A DNA stretch of 64,000 nt from Psychromonas sp. SP041 (GTDB taxonomy: Bacteria; Pseudomonadota; Gammaproteobacteria; Enterobacterales; Psychromonadaceae): positions 62,001 through 126,000 of the forward strand of contig NZ_CBRF02000001.1 of assembly GCF_000470315.2 (NCBI RefSeq), given 5' to 3'. Positions 26,057 through 34,740 of this stretch are shown here, one piece after another (position 1 is the first letter of the stretch; every line of letters begins with the position of its first letter). Made by a program: the position numbers and the translations under genes. Below the pieces are notes generated by a model, which had not been told where the DNA came from, did not search any database, and worked only from the letters and a program-made list of their open reading frames with translations.

Positions 26057-27283
26057 ATGTCAAACGAAGAAGAAAAATTGTGTTGTTCATTTTGTGATAA
26101 ATCACATCTACAAGTGAAAAAACTAATTACTGGTAATGGGGTTCAGATCTGCAATGAATGTGTCGCTCTTTGTGATTCTATTATTATTTCAGAGCAAGAA
26201 GATGAAGAAGGCGATAAATCAAAATCTTCGTTAACACCACAAGAGATTTTTGAAAACTTAAACCAATATGTAATTGGCCAAGAAAATGCTAAAAAATCAA
26301 TTGCTGTTGCCGTTTATAATCACTATAAGCGACTTAAGGCGAACGAAGCCTCTGAAATCAAAATAAATAAAAGTAATGTATTGATTATAGGCCCAACAGG
26401 TTCAGGTAAAACGCTATTAGCTGAAGTAATTTCGGAAATGTTAGACGTTCCTTTTGCTGTTGCTGATGCGACCACAATAACCGAATCTGGTTATGTTGGT
26501 GAAGATGTAGAAATGATTATTAAAAAGCTTCTACAAAAATCCGACTTTGATCCGAAGAGAGCAGAGCGAGGTATCGTTTACATCGATGAAATTGATAAGT
26601 TAAGTCGAGGTTCTGAGAATCGTTCTACTACTCGAGATGTTGGTGGTGAGGGTGTTCAGCAGGCGCTTCTAAAGGTAATTGAGGGCACAGTTGTTTCTGT
26701 CCCGTCTGAAGGCAACCGAAAGGTTCCTGGTGGTGCGATGATTGATGTTGATACAAAGAACATATTGTTCATTTGCGGCGGTTCTTTTGCAGGAATAGAA
26801 AAAATTCTGGATAAAGAAAAGAATGATTCTGGCATTGGCTTTGGCCAAAATGTTAAATCAAAAGAATCGATTCAAGGCGTATCGGACAGACTTTCACATG
26901 TGACAAATGATACGTTATCAAAGTTTGGACTAATTCCAGAGCTTATTGGTCGACTACCGGTTAAGGTTGCATTGGATGAGCTTTCAAAGGAGCAGTTAGT
27001 CGAAGTGCTTCTTAACACTAAGAATTCAATTGTTGATCAATATAAGTATCTTCTTAAGCTTGATGATGTAGAACTTGAATTTGAAAAGGATGCAATTCTT
27101 CAGATTGCTGAGACGTCAACGAAGAATAAAACAGGTGCTCGTGGCTTAACTGCGATCATGGAAGAAACGTTAAAAGAGGTAATGTTTACTGCTCCTTCAG
27201 AAAGTAATTTAAAGAAAATAACAATTACTTCTGAAAGTGTTAATAAGATTAGTCCGCCCGTTAAAGAGTACCACGCGGCCTGA
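26057..27283 (+). CDS. clpX: ClpX, ATP-dependent unfoldase subunit, plasmid copy
   Basis: 408 residues, close to the 424 of E. coli. The zinc-binding domain has C10, C13, C32 and C35. The AAA+ core has Walker A GPTGSGKT near 112, pore loop GYVGED near 146, Walker B IVYIDEIDK and sensor/arginine motifs (GLIPELIGR; KTGARGL). The ClpP-docking loop SGIGFG is kept, so it should dock to host ClpP. The pore RKH loop reads RKVPGG instead of RKHPQQ, so substrate choice (for example ssrA tags) may differ. It probably unfolds plasmid or host proteins to favour replication or establishment. The actual substrates are unknown. Confidence 0.95.
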   Translation: MSNEEEKLCCSFCDKSHLQVKKLITGNGVQICNECVALCDSIIISEQEDEEGDKSKSSLTPQEIFENLNQYVIGQENAKKSIAVAVYNHYKRLKANEASEIKINKSNVLIIGPTGSGKTLLAEVISEMLDVPFAVADATTITESGYVGEDVEMIIKKLLQKSDFDPKRAERGIVYIDEIDKLSRGSENRSTTRDVGGEGVQQALLKVIEGTVVSVPSEGNRKVPGGAMIDVDTKNILFICGGSFAGIEKILDKEKNDSGIGFGQNVKSKESIQGVSDRLSHVTNDTLSKFGLIPELIGRLPVKVALDELSKEQLVEVLLNTKNSIVDQYKYLLKLDDVELEFEKDAILQIAETSTKNKTGARGLTAIMEETLKEVMFTAPSESNLKKITITSESVNKISPPVKEYHAA

Positions 27284-27291
27284 TTAGTGAC

Positions 27292-27337
27292 CTCTCAGCT
27301 TATTGTTTGCGAATAATGCGGACAATAAGTATGAGAG
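27292..27337 (+). terminator. Long bulged hairpin after clpX
   Basis: CTCTCA then CTTATTG pair with CAATAAG then TGAGAG, with small bulges and a 17-base loop. An AT-rich CCTATTTTC follows. Likely terminator, or a 3' structure of the clpX mRNA. Confidence 0.5.
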
Positions 27338-27364
27338 CCTATTTTCTTATTCTTTGACCACTCT

Positions 27365-27775
27365 TTATGGACACTTAGGGCAAGGGTTTTTAATATGACC
27401 CAGTAAATTAGCTGCATCTCTATTAAATTCATAACCACAGTCGCACTTACAAAAATACGTAGCTTTCTTTTTACCTGCATTATCAGTAATAGGTAATGTT
27501 CTAATGATCGCTGTTACGCTAAAAAATTTTAGGCCAGCTAGAGAATCGTATTTTGACTTATGAAGGCAGCCGCAGTGTTCTTTTATGCCTCGTTGTTCAG
27601 CTTCTTTAAGATCTACATTCGTTTTAATTACTTTTGAGCCGCATTGGCATTTACTAACCCAGCATTTCGTTCTTGTTTCTAATCGATATGTAGATTGTTC
27701 GGCTATGCCCAGGACCGTCAATAGTCCTATCTTTTTATTTTTGAATATCACACTACTTCCTATTTTAAAAATCAA
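27365..27775 (-). CDS. Double zinc-ribbon protein
   Basis: 136 residues with two cysteine clusters: SKCQCGSKV...HCGCLHK in the middle and FCKCDCGYEF...CPKC at the end, each able to bind a zinc ion. The C-x-C-G then S/HCGC pattern resembles zinc ribbons attached to phage and intron homing endonucleases and other mobile DNA-binding proteins, but no nuclease motif is present. TTG at 27775 is preceded by AAGGAAG. It lies downstream of, and convergent with, clpX. Likely a nucleic-acid-binding protein of unknown target. Confidence 0.55.
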   Translation of the reverse strand: MIFKIGSSVIFKNKKIGLLTVLGIAEQSTYRLETRTKCWVSKCQCGSKVIKTNVDLKEAEQRGIKEHCGCLHKSKYDSLAGLKFFSVTAIIRTLPITDNAGKKKATYFCKCDCGYEFNRDAANLLGHIKNPCPKCP

Positions 27776-28086
27776 TTACTTCCTTTGGACAGCAACCTCT
27801 CCCACTAATATTATATCATAATCTATATACGGTATATGAGATTGGACGGATTAAGCTAGTGATTTATTGTGTTTTTATGATAATAAACAAGCATTTGCTT
27901 GTTGACCTACATAGTTTCTTGCTTTATTTGATTTCAATTTCTCCTTCTTTTTTTAGTATCTAGTAAGCTGGACTATTTTAAACTACGCCAGTAGTGTGTT
28001 ATAATGTGCTATATTAAGTGGCGGTACTGACTGTTTGATGGTGAGATGGCTAATTGTTTTTAATTGATAGTTTTAACGGAGGTTTA
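27776..28086. other. Regulatory intergenic region with a 13-bp palindrome
   Basis: No gene is seen. ATATAC-G-GTATAT (27825-27837) is a perfect palindrome near the divergent start of 27775. An extended -10 promoter reading TG then T then TATAAT (27997-28005) faces the gene at 28087. The palindrome may be an operator for one of the nearby small DNA-binding proteins. Confidence 0.4.
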
Positions 28087-28347
28087 ATGAGTGCTGGATA
28101 TATGGGTCGTTCAGGAGGTTTTTTGTATGGTAAGTTTGTTCAGGATAAACTTGATGAGCTTAACGGAGAGAGTGCAAGCAAGACTAGCCTTTATAGATCT
28201 GCTCTTGAGTCTGGCGCATCAGAAAGAAAATCCGAAACGGTAGTTAAGAAACTAAGTGAGTCTTTGAATACCATAGGGAACCGAGTAGGTTACCAGCGCC
28301 ACAAACTAGAAGGCCGAACTGGTTATTACTTTAGAAAAAGGGTTTAA
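28087..28347 (+). CDS. Small putative DNA-binding protein
   Basis: 86 residues from ATG 28087 behind a strong CGGAGGT ribosome site. The middle has helix-turn-helix-like content (SKTSLYRSALESGASERK, then SETVVKKLSESLNTIG), followed by a basic RTGYYFRKR wing, consistent with a winged-helix fold. No family is assigned. It is upstream of, and on the same strand as, the winged-helix protein at 28391, suggesting a paired regulatory unit. Confidence 0.5.
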   Translation: MSAGYMGRSGGFLYGKFVQDKLDELNGESASKTSLYRSALESGASERKSETVVKKLSESLNTIGNRVGYQRHKLEGRTGYYFRKRV

Positions 28348-28390
28348 TGATTTAGTTTGACTCGCCTTAAATTAACTAAAGGAAGTACCA

Positions 28391-28705
28391 TTGACTAACA
28401 CTAATGAAATTGTGTATCAAAAACCGCAAATTAGCTTCTATCGAAAGCTTTTGATCGCTTATTTGATTGATACTGGCACCAATACTGTACCTAAGATAGA
28501 AAGCTGTACAGGAATGTATACGCGGACAATTCAGGATTCATTAAAATCATTGTCTAATATTGATATTAAGTGCATAGCCAATGGAGCTAGAAAGACTGGC
28601 TTCTACTCAATCGAAGATTGGGGCCCTATTAGAAGGGAATATGTTGTGAACAACCTGGAACATATATGTGAAGTTGTCGGCATCAAGCACATTTGTGCTG
28701 TTTGA
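28391..28705 (+). CDS. Winged helix-turn-helix protein
   Basis: 104 residues. The pattern YRKLLIAYLIDTGTNTVPKI then a CTGMYTRTIQDSLKSL recognition-like helix and YSIEDWGPI matches a common small winged-helix family of gammaproteobacterial plasmids and chromosomes whose members start with a leucine-rich helix and end with a WGxI motif. TTG start with AAGGAAG upstream. Expected role is a plasmid transcriptional regulator. No sensor domain is present. It may bind the palindrome at 27825 or other sites, which cannot be told from sequence alone. Confidence 0.7.
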   Translation: MTNTNEIVYQKPQISFYRKLLIAYLIDTGTNTVPKIESCTGMYTRTIQDSLKSLSNIDIKCIANGARKTGFYSIEDWGPIRREYVVNNLEHICEVVGIKHICAV

Positions 28706-28734
28706 TATTTGTTATTAATGCGTAGAGTTATTAC

Positions 28735-28767
28735 AAAAAAACCCGGCTATGAGTGGCCGGGTTTTTT
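28735..28767. terminator. Bidirectional Rho-independent terminator
   Basis: AAAAAACCCGGC pairs with GCCGGGTTTTTT over an eight-base loop, between convergent genes. It is one of the strongest hairpins in the window. Confidence 0.95.
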
Positions 28768-28785
28768 GTTGGTGCATTACGTTAA

Positions 28786-30234
28786 TTAAGCTTCTTGTAA
28801 TTGGCGTCCTATTGACTCCAGCTTATCAACTCTGCTCTGAAGTGATTTAATCTTTTCACTTTGGTCTTTTGCTGGGTTCGAAATCTTGCTCATCATCGAT
28901 GATAGCTCTTTAGCTAGCGAGTCTATGTCAATGTTGCCAGTGATTTGAGCCGCTTTAACAAGAATTGATAAATTGTATGCAGGGTGATCTGCAGACGGTA
29001 TATCAGAGTTGCTTGCTGCTATTACTTTAGCTTCTTCTTTAGGGTGTTTATCTTCACTAGGTTGATCAGCAGAAGCTTTAATAGGTTCTGGTGTATTTTC
29101 TTCTTTAGTTGAAATAGCTGGTTGAATAACTTTAGCCTTAGCCTTAGGTTCAGGTTCAGGTTTAGAAGTTAATTCGTTTTTATTTTCTAAATCTATATTA
29201 GCAGAAACTTTTAATTCACTAGTTTTATTAGATTTTATTTCTTTCTTCGCTTCTTTTTCTACCACAAGTGATTTAGGAAGAGAAAATCTTACACTTTTCT
29301 TGTGATTCTTCACTGATAGCTTTTCTTCTTGAGCCATTTTATCTATCGCACTAGCAAATCGGCCTTTACCAAGGTTACCGAATTTTGAAATTTTGCCTTC
29401 TAACTTATCGGCTAACTCACTGGCCAATCCGTGTTTACTGTATTGCTCTTTTGGTTTCATGAATGAAATGATCATGAATTCCATGAAATCTTTTGCTTTA
29501 GAGTACTCGTTTAAAGCCTTATCGATATCTATGATGTCAGTACTAACAGCTTCTTTTTGCTTTTTAGCTGTTTTGCCAGTTGTTGCAGCAACTTCTTTTT
29601 TCTTAGGAGACTCATCTGCAGCAACTTTATTTGATGCTTTAGGTATGTCAGTAGGAGAGACGGTGTATCCTAAGTAACTGCTTGTTTTAGGTGTCGACTT
29701 ATATGCAGGCTCATCAAAATCTTCGAATTGCTCAGTGCCCAATACGTCTAATGCGCCATCTGAAATCATTTTCTTAGTAATAGAAGCGAATAACTTTTCA
29801 TCAAAGCCGGTTAATTGAATAAGAATACCTTCAGGGATAATTTTTTTCCCTTTATTGAATTCTTCAGCAATTATTGCGTAAGGAGAAAGTATGTCGCCTT
29901 CTTTGTTTGTTGGTTTTTTGCCTGAAAATAAATTCTCAGGAATATTCAGTCCGTAGACTGCCGCGTCTTCTTTCGGTGCTTCGGCTTTTTCGTATAAATC
30001 TGGGTTGTCTAGGTTTTTTAAATCTTCATTTGTACCGCAAAAAATAAACTCGCCATCTTGTTTCTTTAGTAGAGGTTTTTTAGCTGAGATAAGTTCTTCT
30101 AATACTCTGAAGATTGTGTCTTCATCTGAGCCTTCCATAAGATCAGCAATTTCTTTACCGCTTAGTGTTTGCCCTTTGAACTCGTTGGCCATATCGCCCA
30201 TAATTTCCAATATAAGTTCTTTAATAATTCGCAT
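28786..30234 (-). CDS. Modular helical protein with N-terminal winged-helix-like region, unknown
   Basis: 482 residues. Residues 1-70 look like a winged-helix domain (GKEIADLMEGSDEDTIFRVL then a KKQDGEFIF wing), followed by a second similar segment near 115-160 (KIIPEGILIQLTGFDEKLF). Lysine/alanine-rich and proline/glutamate-rich linkers flank a third helical domain (about 240-310). A C-terminal coiled coil ends the protein. Such tandem winged-helix architecture occurs in plasmid replication or partition proteins, but no Rep signature can be confirmed. The upstream 450-bp AT-rich region may belong to it. Function not recognised. Confidence 0.55.
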   Translation of the reverse strand: MRIIKELILEIMGDMANEFKGQTLSGKEIADLMEGSDEDTIFRVLEELISAKKPLLKKQDGEFIFCGTNEDLKNLDNPDLYEKAEAPKEDAAVYGLNIPENLFSGKKPTNKEGDILSPYAIIAEEFNKGKKIIPEGILIQLTGFDEKLFASITKKMISDGALDVLGTEQFEDFDEPAYKSTPKTSSYLGYTVSPTDIPKASNKVAADESPKKKEVAATTGKTAKKQKEAVSTDIIDIDKALNEYSKAKDFMEFMIISFMKPKEQYSKHGLASELADKLEGKISKFGNLGKGRFASAIDKMAQEEKLSVKNHKKSVRFSLPKSLVVEKEAKKEIKSNKTSELKVSANIDLENKNELTSKPEPEPKAKAKVIQPAISTKEENTPEPIKASADQPSEDKHPKEEAKVIAASNSDIPSADHPAYNLSILVKAAQITGNIDIDSLAKELSSMMSKISNPAKDQSEKIKSLQSRVDKLESIGRQLQEA

Positions 30235-30682
30235 CTGGACCTCACTTAAAAATGTTTTAATTCAATTTATATTCATATTATAGGTTTTTTTTAATAAAAT
30301 TGACAAGAGTTAAAAGATTTAATATTTAAAATAATTAAGTGTTTCTTTTAAGGCATTGTTTTTAAATGCATATTTATGTTTATTATTTTTATAAAAATAA
30401 GAATAAAAAGATAAATATTAACAATTATCAATATTTAAAGGATCTTAATATGATTTATGCGTTATTTTAGAGGTGAATTTAGCCGGATTTTAACTTTATT
30501 GAATGGAATAAACCTCAAACTTTAGATTTTTGTCATGGTTTTTCTTATATTTAATTGAATTTACAATAATGCTTTATTTAAACAAACTAAAACTAATGAA
30601 GTGAGGATAAGGTAAGACTGTCGTTGTTTTTTAAGAAAGGCAAAAATTTAAAAGACCATTATTTTGACGAACTATCTTTTTA
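30235..30682. other. AT-rich noncoding region, possible origin or control region
   Basis: No convincing gene. It holds the minus-strand promoter at 30277-30306, a weak inverted repeat (AAATATT...AATATTT near 30413-30436), and long A/T tracts. A ribosome site with a six-codon ORF at 30450 is probably accidental. The AT-richness next to a winged-helix protein is compatible with an origin, but no iterons or DnaA boxes were recognised. Confidence 0.3.
30277..30306 (-). promoter_or_regulatory. Promoter for the winged-helix-like protein gene
   Basis: On the minus strand TTGTCA (30306-30301) and TATAAT (30282-30277) have an 18-base spacer, about 45 bases before the start codon at 30234. Confidence 0.6.
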
Positions 30683-32161
30683 CTATTTATAATCTATTCT
30701 AGATTCAAGGCTATTTTCTGTAATTAAGCTTTTGAATCTTGGGTATAACGAACATTTATCCGCAAAACAGCTTTCAATAAATCTAGGGAGTGAAATTAAC
30801 TTATTGCCTAAAAAGTCACAAAATAAGTTTTGTTTCGCCGTCATTATTTCCGAAGTTATATTTCCTTTAAAATAATTCAATGCAATTTCTGAGTCAATTT
30901 CGCTTAATAATGAAAGAGATTTACTTACACATCGTTCACCTTCAACAGATGTTTCTATGCCGTCAATGCTTACCAGGCTAGATGAAGGGGTGTCGCTAAG
31001 ATGATCTGCATAAATGAGGGATATTTTAATTTCATTATATTTTAGCTCTTTTAATTTAATGGAATTAGGGTTTTTTTCATCGATTGCGAACTGGCCATAA
31101 TGAGTTGGACTGTTTTTGTTGTCAAAAGAACTGAAAACGGCATTTACCTTTGTATCGAGCACTCTCGATCTCTGCTTTATTTCATATACTGATTTTAAGG
31201 GCCAGGTTATGTTTATTATGTTTTTAAAGTTTTCGCCAATAATATTTTCTCCTATTTCTTCAAGAAGATTTTTCTGCTCCTCTAATTTTCCTTTTAAGAA
31301 TAAATTAATGATCAGCTCTTTGTGTGACGAATGGTTGAAATCTAAGCCCCTTTTAATTAGTGCCGGTGCAGAATATTTTTTACCTACTTTGCTTCCAGGT
31401 ATTCTTACTTTATTGTATGAGTAGTAACAAGCATTTAAGGTTGGTGTATCAGAATTCGAAATAAGGGGTATTATTTTAACTCCTTTATTATTCAGTTTTC
31501 TGTTGTATTCATCGAAAGGAATTCCGTCATAAAAGCACTCATCTATTGAGTTCTTGATGTGAGATTTTATGTCGGTACTAGTCTGGACAGGGCTTGGTTG
31601 GCTACTGGAAACTGAGCTTATGCCCATGCTGTGGCCACTTTCTATTGAGTCGAAGCTTCTTTTCATTAAAAGGCAATCGCCTAATGAACGGTGTCTATCT
31701 ATACCATCTGTATTTGCACCTGCTGCTTGTGCAAAGGTATCTAAATTACTTTTTGAGGTATTAAAGCCATTGGTTGCCATCCACTTTAGCGCCATTTTAT
31801 GTGCGCACACGAGATTAAAATTAGGCATTTCTAGATTATTAGCTGTGTAGGTTTGTAACAGTAATCTCCGGTCAAATACTTCACCGTATGCGTAGATGGT
31901 GTCTAGTTCACCTGCAAGTCGATTAAGCTCCTCATAAACATCTAAAAATGATGGAGAATGCTCAAGGTCTTCATTTGTAATTTTATGTACTTTTTGAGCA
32001 AAAGGATTAATTTGAACTGAAGGCTTTATTTTGCTGTTAAATAAAATTTCACCTGATCTCTTAATTAAAGATATTTCAATAACTTGATCGGACGCGGATA
32101 AGCCTGTTGTTTCTGTGTCAAGATAGCCAAAGTTATCAGGAAGGTTTAGTTTGCTGCTCAT
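30683..32161 (-). CDS. DnaQ-like 3'-5' exonuclease with long C-terminal extension
   Basis: About 492 residues from ATG 32161; an upstream TTG at 32188 lies in a terminator stem and is unlikely. The N-terminal ~180 residues form a DEDDh exonuclease: GYLDTETTGL (D15, E17), a central YGEVFDRRLL motif and DRHRSLGDC with the expected histidine and aspartate. Such domains proofread or trim 3' ends. The remaining ~310 residues are of unknown type and have no polymerase or helicase motif. A proofreading function in trans for the plasmid polymerase, which seems to have lost its own exonuclease, is an attractive inference. Confidence 0.85.
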   Translation of the reverse strand: MSSKLNLPDNFGYLDTETTGLSASDQVIEISLIKRSGEILFNSKIKPSVQINPFAQKVHKITNEDLEHSPSFLDVYEELNRLAGELDTIYAYGEVFDRRLLLQTYTANNLEMPNFNLVCAHKMALKWMATNGFNTSKSNLDTFAQAAGANTDGIDRHRSLGDCLLMKRSFDSIESGHSMGISSVSSSQPSPVQTSTDIKSHIKNSIDECFYDGIPFDEYNRKLNNKGVKIIPLISNSDTPTLNACYYSYNKVRIPGSKVGKKYSAPALIKRGLDFNHSSHKELIINLFLKGKLEEQKNLLEEIGENIIGENFKNIINITWPLKSVYEIKQRSRVLDTKVNAVFSSFDNKNSPTHYGQFAIDEKNPNSIKLKELKYNEIKISLIYADHLSDTPSSSLVSIDGIETSVEGERCVSKSLSLLSEIDSEIALNYFKGNITSEIMTAKQNLFCDFLGNKLISLPRFIESCFADKCSLYPRFKSLITENSLESRIDYK

Positions 32162-32174
32162 AAAGATGGCCCGT

Positions 32175-32203
32175 AAAAAAAAAGACAAGTATATCTTGTC
32201 TTT
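32175..32203 (-). terminator. Minus-strand Rho-independent terminator
   Basis: Read on the minus strand, AAAGACAAG pairs with CTTGTCTTT across five bases and continues into a T run. It ends the 32230-32529 transcript and rules out the far-upstream start for the exonuclease gene. Confidence 0.85.
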
Positions 32204-32229
32204 TAATTGGTTATAAAGCTAGAGAAATA

Positions 32230-32529
32230 TTAAGCGAATTTGGCTGCGGCTTTAGACATTTTCTTCTTTGCGCCTTTGCGCTTAAGCAGGTTAGGTTTCG
32301 CAGCAATAATGATCGGTATGATTTTATCTGCAGGAGCTAGTTTTCTAAGGTGAATTGGCAACTGAGCATGGACTTCATGTGCAAACTTCACTGTTTCTTC
32401 GTCATCATTAAGTGCCTTAAATAGGCGTTCTTCTGGATATTTCTTTACTACTTTCCCTAATTCAGTTTGCAGTTGATTTGCTAGCTTTAAGCTTCCTAAA
32501 AAAGCTAAAGGATTAGATTTTGACATCAT
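32230..32529 (-). CDS. Small basic helical protein, unknown
   Basis: 99 residues, with amphipathic helices, a PIHLRKLAPADKIIPIIIAA hydrophobic middle and a lysine-rich C-terminus (KRKGAKKKMSKAAAK), suggesting nucleic-acid binding. No family recognised. Transcribed toward a strong terminator. It sits between the DnaQ-like exonuclease and the second topoisomerase on the same strand, so a DNA-metabolism accessory role is possible. Confidence 0.5.
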   Translation of the reverse strand: MMSKSNPLAFLGSLKLANQLQTELGKVVKKYPEERLFKALNDDEETVKFAHEVHAQLPIHLRKLAPADKIIPIIIAAKPNLLKRKGAKKKMSKAAAKFA

Positions 32530-32609
32530 TGTTGGTGTTACCTATTTTCTGTAATTGACGATATACTTTAATAAAACTTTGCGTTTTAGTCAAGTTTGAT
32601 TTGTTGGGT

Positions 32610-34304
32610 TTAGAAGCCATGGTGAAGTGTCTCATCCAGTTCTGAAGCATCCAAAGAATGCTCATTCGACAATTTATCTTTTGTAAAGAATTTGTCTATT
32701 CCGGCTAAAAGAATTGCTTTGTTTATTTTGTCGTCAATAGAGCCTGAGCCATAGTGTAGTGTGTCCTCTATTTTTTTTGACACTTCAGGACTAATTAGTT
32801 TCGGTGTAAATTCCCGTGCTTGACGGCAGGAAAATTCACCAATTTTGTTTAGCTTGCCACTTGGCGTCATTAGTCTTGATGCTATTTTAGTTGAGTGTAA
32901 TGCATCCGTACTTGGCCTGCCTAAGCCTAATTCTCTTATTCTTCTTAGTACCATTTCGTCATTATTTAGAACTCTCATCAATGACTGTTTGTTCTTTGCC
33001 GTGTTTAACATGGATCCAAAAGGTTTTGTTTCATTTAAGATAATTGAAATTGGCCCGTTGCTACTTTTGCTTTCTATTCTTTCTATAATTGGCTCAGATC
33101 TAAATCGAGATAGAATGGAGTTCAATTCAGAGTTTGATTTGCTTGAAGTAAAAGAAGCGTGTTTTTTAATTATTTTTCTTTCTTTCTGGCCTGCGCGAAG
33201 TGTATTTCTAATAATAAGAGATAGTGCCTGTTCTTTATTGCCAAGTGAGGATAAGGGTGCGTAAATATCAATCAGTGATTCTAAAGGAGAGATTCCCTCA
33301 TGAGCATCTTGTCTCCGAGTATTGATTTTATTCATTTCTTCAGCTTTTTGTTGAAAAAACTCATCATCAAACCCAGCTACGCCGAACTCATTAGCCATCT
33401 TTTTCATTGATTCTACTGTTTCTTTACTTAAATAAAAGGCATCAGTTCTTGGGTAGCTTATTTTTCCTTCTTCGTATAATTCTTGCAGCACTGTTGATGC
33501 CTCATCCACAGTCATTTCCAGTGCAGAAGACAGTGCAATAAGCGCATCAGTCCCATTCCAAACTTTTGCATCATCTTCTAATTCTTCTTCATTAAAGACG
33601 ACTATTTCGGGCTTTTCTATGTCTGGTATGAAATTAAAGAAGTCCTTTGCTAAATCGATTTCATCAGGATAGACCTTTAGCTTAAGGTCGAATCGCTCTC
33701 CTTCACAATCAATTGGAGTTGATATCCAGGCTTTAACGCATTCTTCACTTTCAATGCTCGAAATCACAGGAGTCACAATTCTTCCTATGTATGCTCTTTC
33801 ATTATCAGTATAAGCTGATTTTGAGAAATTATATCCTAGATATCTGTCAAATATTCTTCTTGCTAATCCACCAGCAACAACTGAATCATTTACTGAGTTA
33901 GATTCACTAAGTGCTTCCTCCAGTCCTCTTTTGGTTAAACTTTTTAATTTAAGGCGGTAGAATTCCAGTTCCGGCGTATTCAAGCTTATGCTCAGATTAT
34001 CTTTTGCAATAACGGTTAGATCATGGGCGATGATTTCACCCTCTATGTCATTATCAGTAACCAAAAAAACAACATCGGACTCAGAGAGGGCGGACGACAT
34101 CTCGGTTACTTTCCTCTCGGAGAGAGGAGTCCTTGAAAAAACAGAAAAGTCACTGTCATCAATTGCATATTTATCAGAGGGAAGATCGAATAATCTTCCC
34201 TTTGTTGGATATACTTTAACGTTATTGAAACCTATTTCCTCAAATAGGCTTTTAACTTTGTTTTTCTTTCCTGAAGACTCAATAAAAACAGATATGTTTT
34301 TCAT
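32610..34304 (-). CDS. Second type IA DNA topoisomerase, compact and divergent
   Basis: 564 residues. The TOPRIM domain starts FIESSGKKNKVKSLFEEIGF and continues with TDNDIEGEIIA (DxDxEGE). Active-site surroundings include AYIGRIVTPVISS (GRxxTP) and the tyrosine motif ISYPRTDAFY with Y284. HEGISPLES and LGLGRPSTDALHSTK match conserved later motifs. There is no zinc-finger tail, so it is smaller than chromosomal TopA. It begins two bases after 34307-34738 and is probably translationally coupled. It gives the plasmid two type IA enzymes with different architectures, which may handle different intermediates (for example replication versus transfer). Confidence 0.88.
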   Translation of the reverse strand: MKNISVFIESSGKKNKVKSLFEEIGFNNVKVYPTKGRLFDLPSDKYAIDDSDFSVFSRTPLSERKVTEMSSALSESDVVFLVTDNDIEGEIIAHDLTVIAKDNLSISLNTPELEFYRLKLKSLTKRGLEEALSESNSVNDSVVAGGLARRIFDRYLGYNFSKSAYTDNERAYIGRIVTPVISSIESEECVKAWISTPIDCEGERFDLKLKVYPDEIDLAKDFFNFIPDIEKPEIVVFNEEELEDDAKVWNGTDALIALSSALEMTVDEASTVLQELYEEGKISYPRTDAFYLSKETVESMKKMANEFGVAGFDDEFFQQKAEEMNKINTRRQDAHEGISPLESLIDIYAPLSSLGNKEQALSLIIRNTLRAGQKERKIIKKHASFTSSKSNSELNSILSRFRSEPIIERIESKSSNGPISIILNETKPFGSMLNTAKNKQSLMRVLNNDEMVLRRIRELGLGRPSTDALHSTKIASRLMTPSGKLNKIGEFSCRQAREFTPKLISPEVSKKIEDTLHYGSGSIDDKINKAILLAGIDKFFTKDKLSNEHSLDASELDETLHHGF

Positions 34305-34306
34305 TA

Positions 34307-34738
34307 CTATTCGCCAGTAATTGCATCTTCAGCAACATCTTCGAGATCAATATCAACTGATAAGTCAGTATCGCCAACAACGCTTGCTAATGTGTCATCT
34401 AACTCTGATTGCAACTCATCATTTAGTTCTGAGACCATATCACTTGTAACAGAGGTAAGGAGTTCACAGGCGTCAATACTACTAATGCCAAGTCCAATGT
34501 CAGGTAGCCCAGGCATAGAAAACCCTAGGTCGCATGAAGAGTCAGAGTTTTCATAGAGTAGTGCACTGTCAGTAACGTCTACATCAGTATCAATCTGACT
34601 TTCTACTGAGTCTTGGATTTCCACTTTTCTTGCTTCTAGTTGTGCGGCCCAATCGGAATCATCGGCACATTCTTCGGCAATTGCTGGCGCAATTATTAAT
34701 GACGAGAGCAGTAACACCGCTATGTTTCTTGTTTTCAT
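34307..34738 (-). CDS. Small acidic secreted protein, unknown
   Basis: 143 residues with a clear signal peptide (cleavage after APAIA). Four cysteines remain in the mature chain (ECADD; SSCDLGF; DACELL), and the rest is acidic with a hydrophobic glycine-rich PGLPDIGLGI segment and a C-terminal aspartate-rich helix. Family not recognised. It lies between two minus-strand genes with gaps of two bases on each side. It is divergent from the type IVB operon at 35418, so an envelope role in transfer is possible. Confidence 0.55.
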   Translation of the reverse strand: MKTRNIAVLLLSSLIIAPAIAEECADDSDWAAQLEARKVEIQDSVESQIDTDVDVTDSALLYENSDSSCDLGFSMPGLPDIGLGISSIDACELLTSVTSDMVSELNDELQSELDDTLASVVGDTDLSVDIDLEDVAEDAITGE

Positions 34739-34740
34739 TC

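Noticed and set aside
30450-30470. Leader peptide upstream of the winged-helix-like gene
   Set aside because: Six codons only, on the opposite strand from the gene it would precede.
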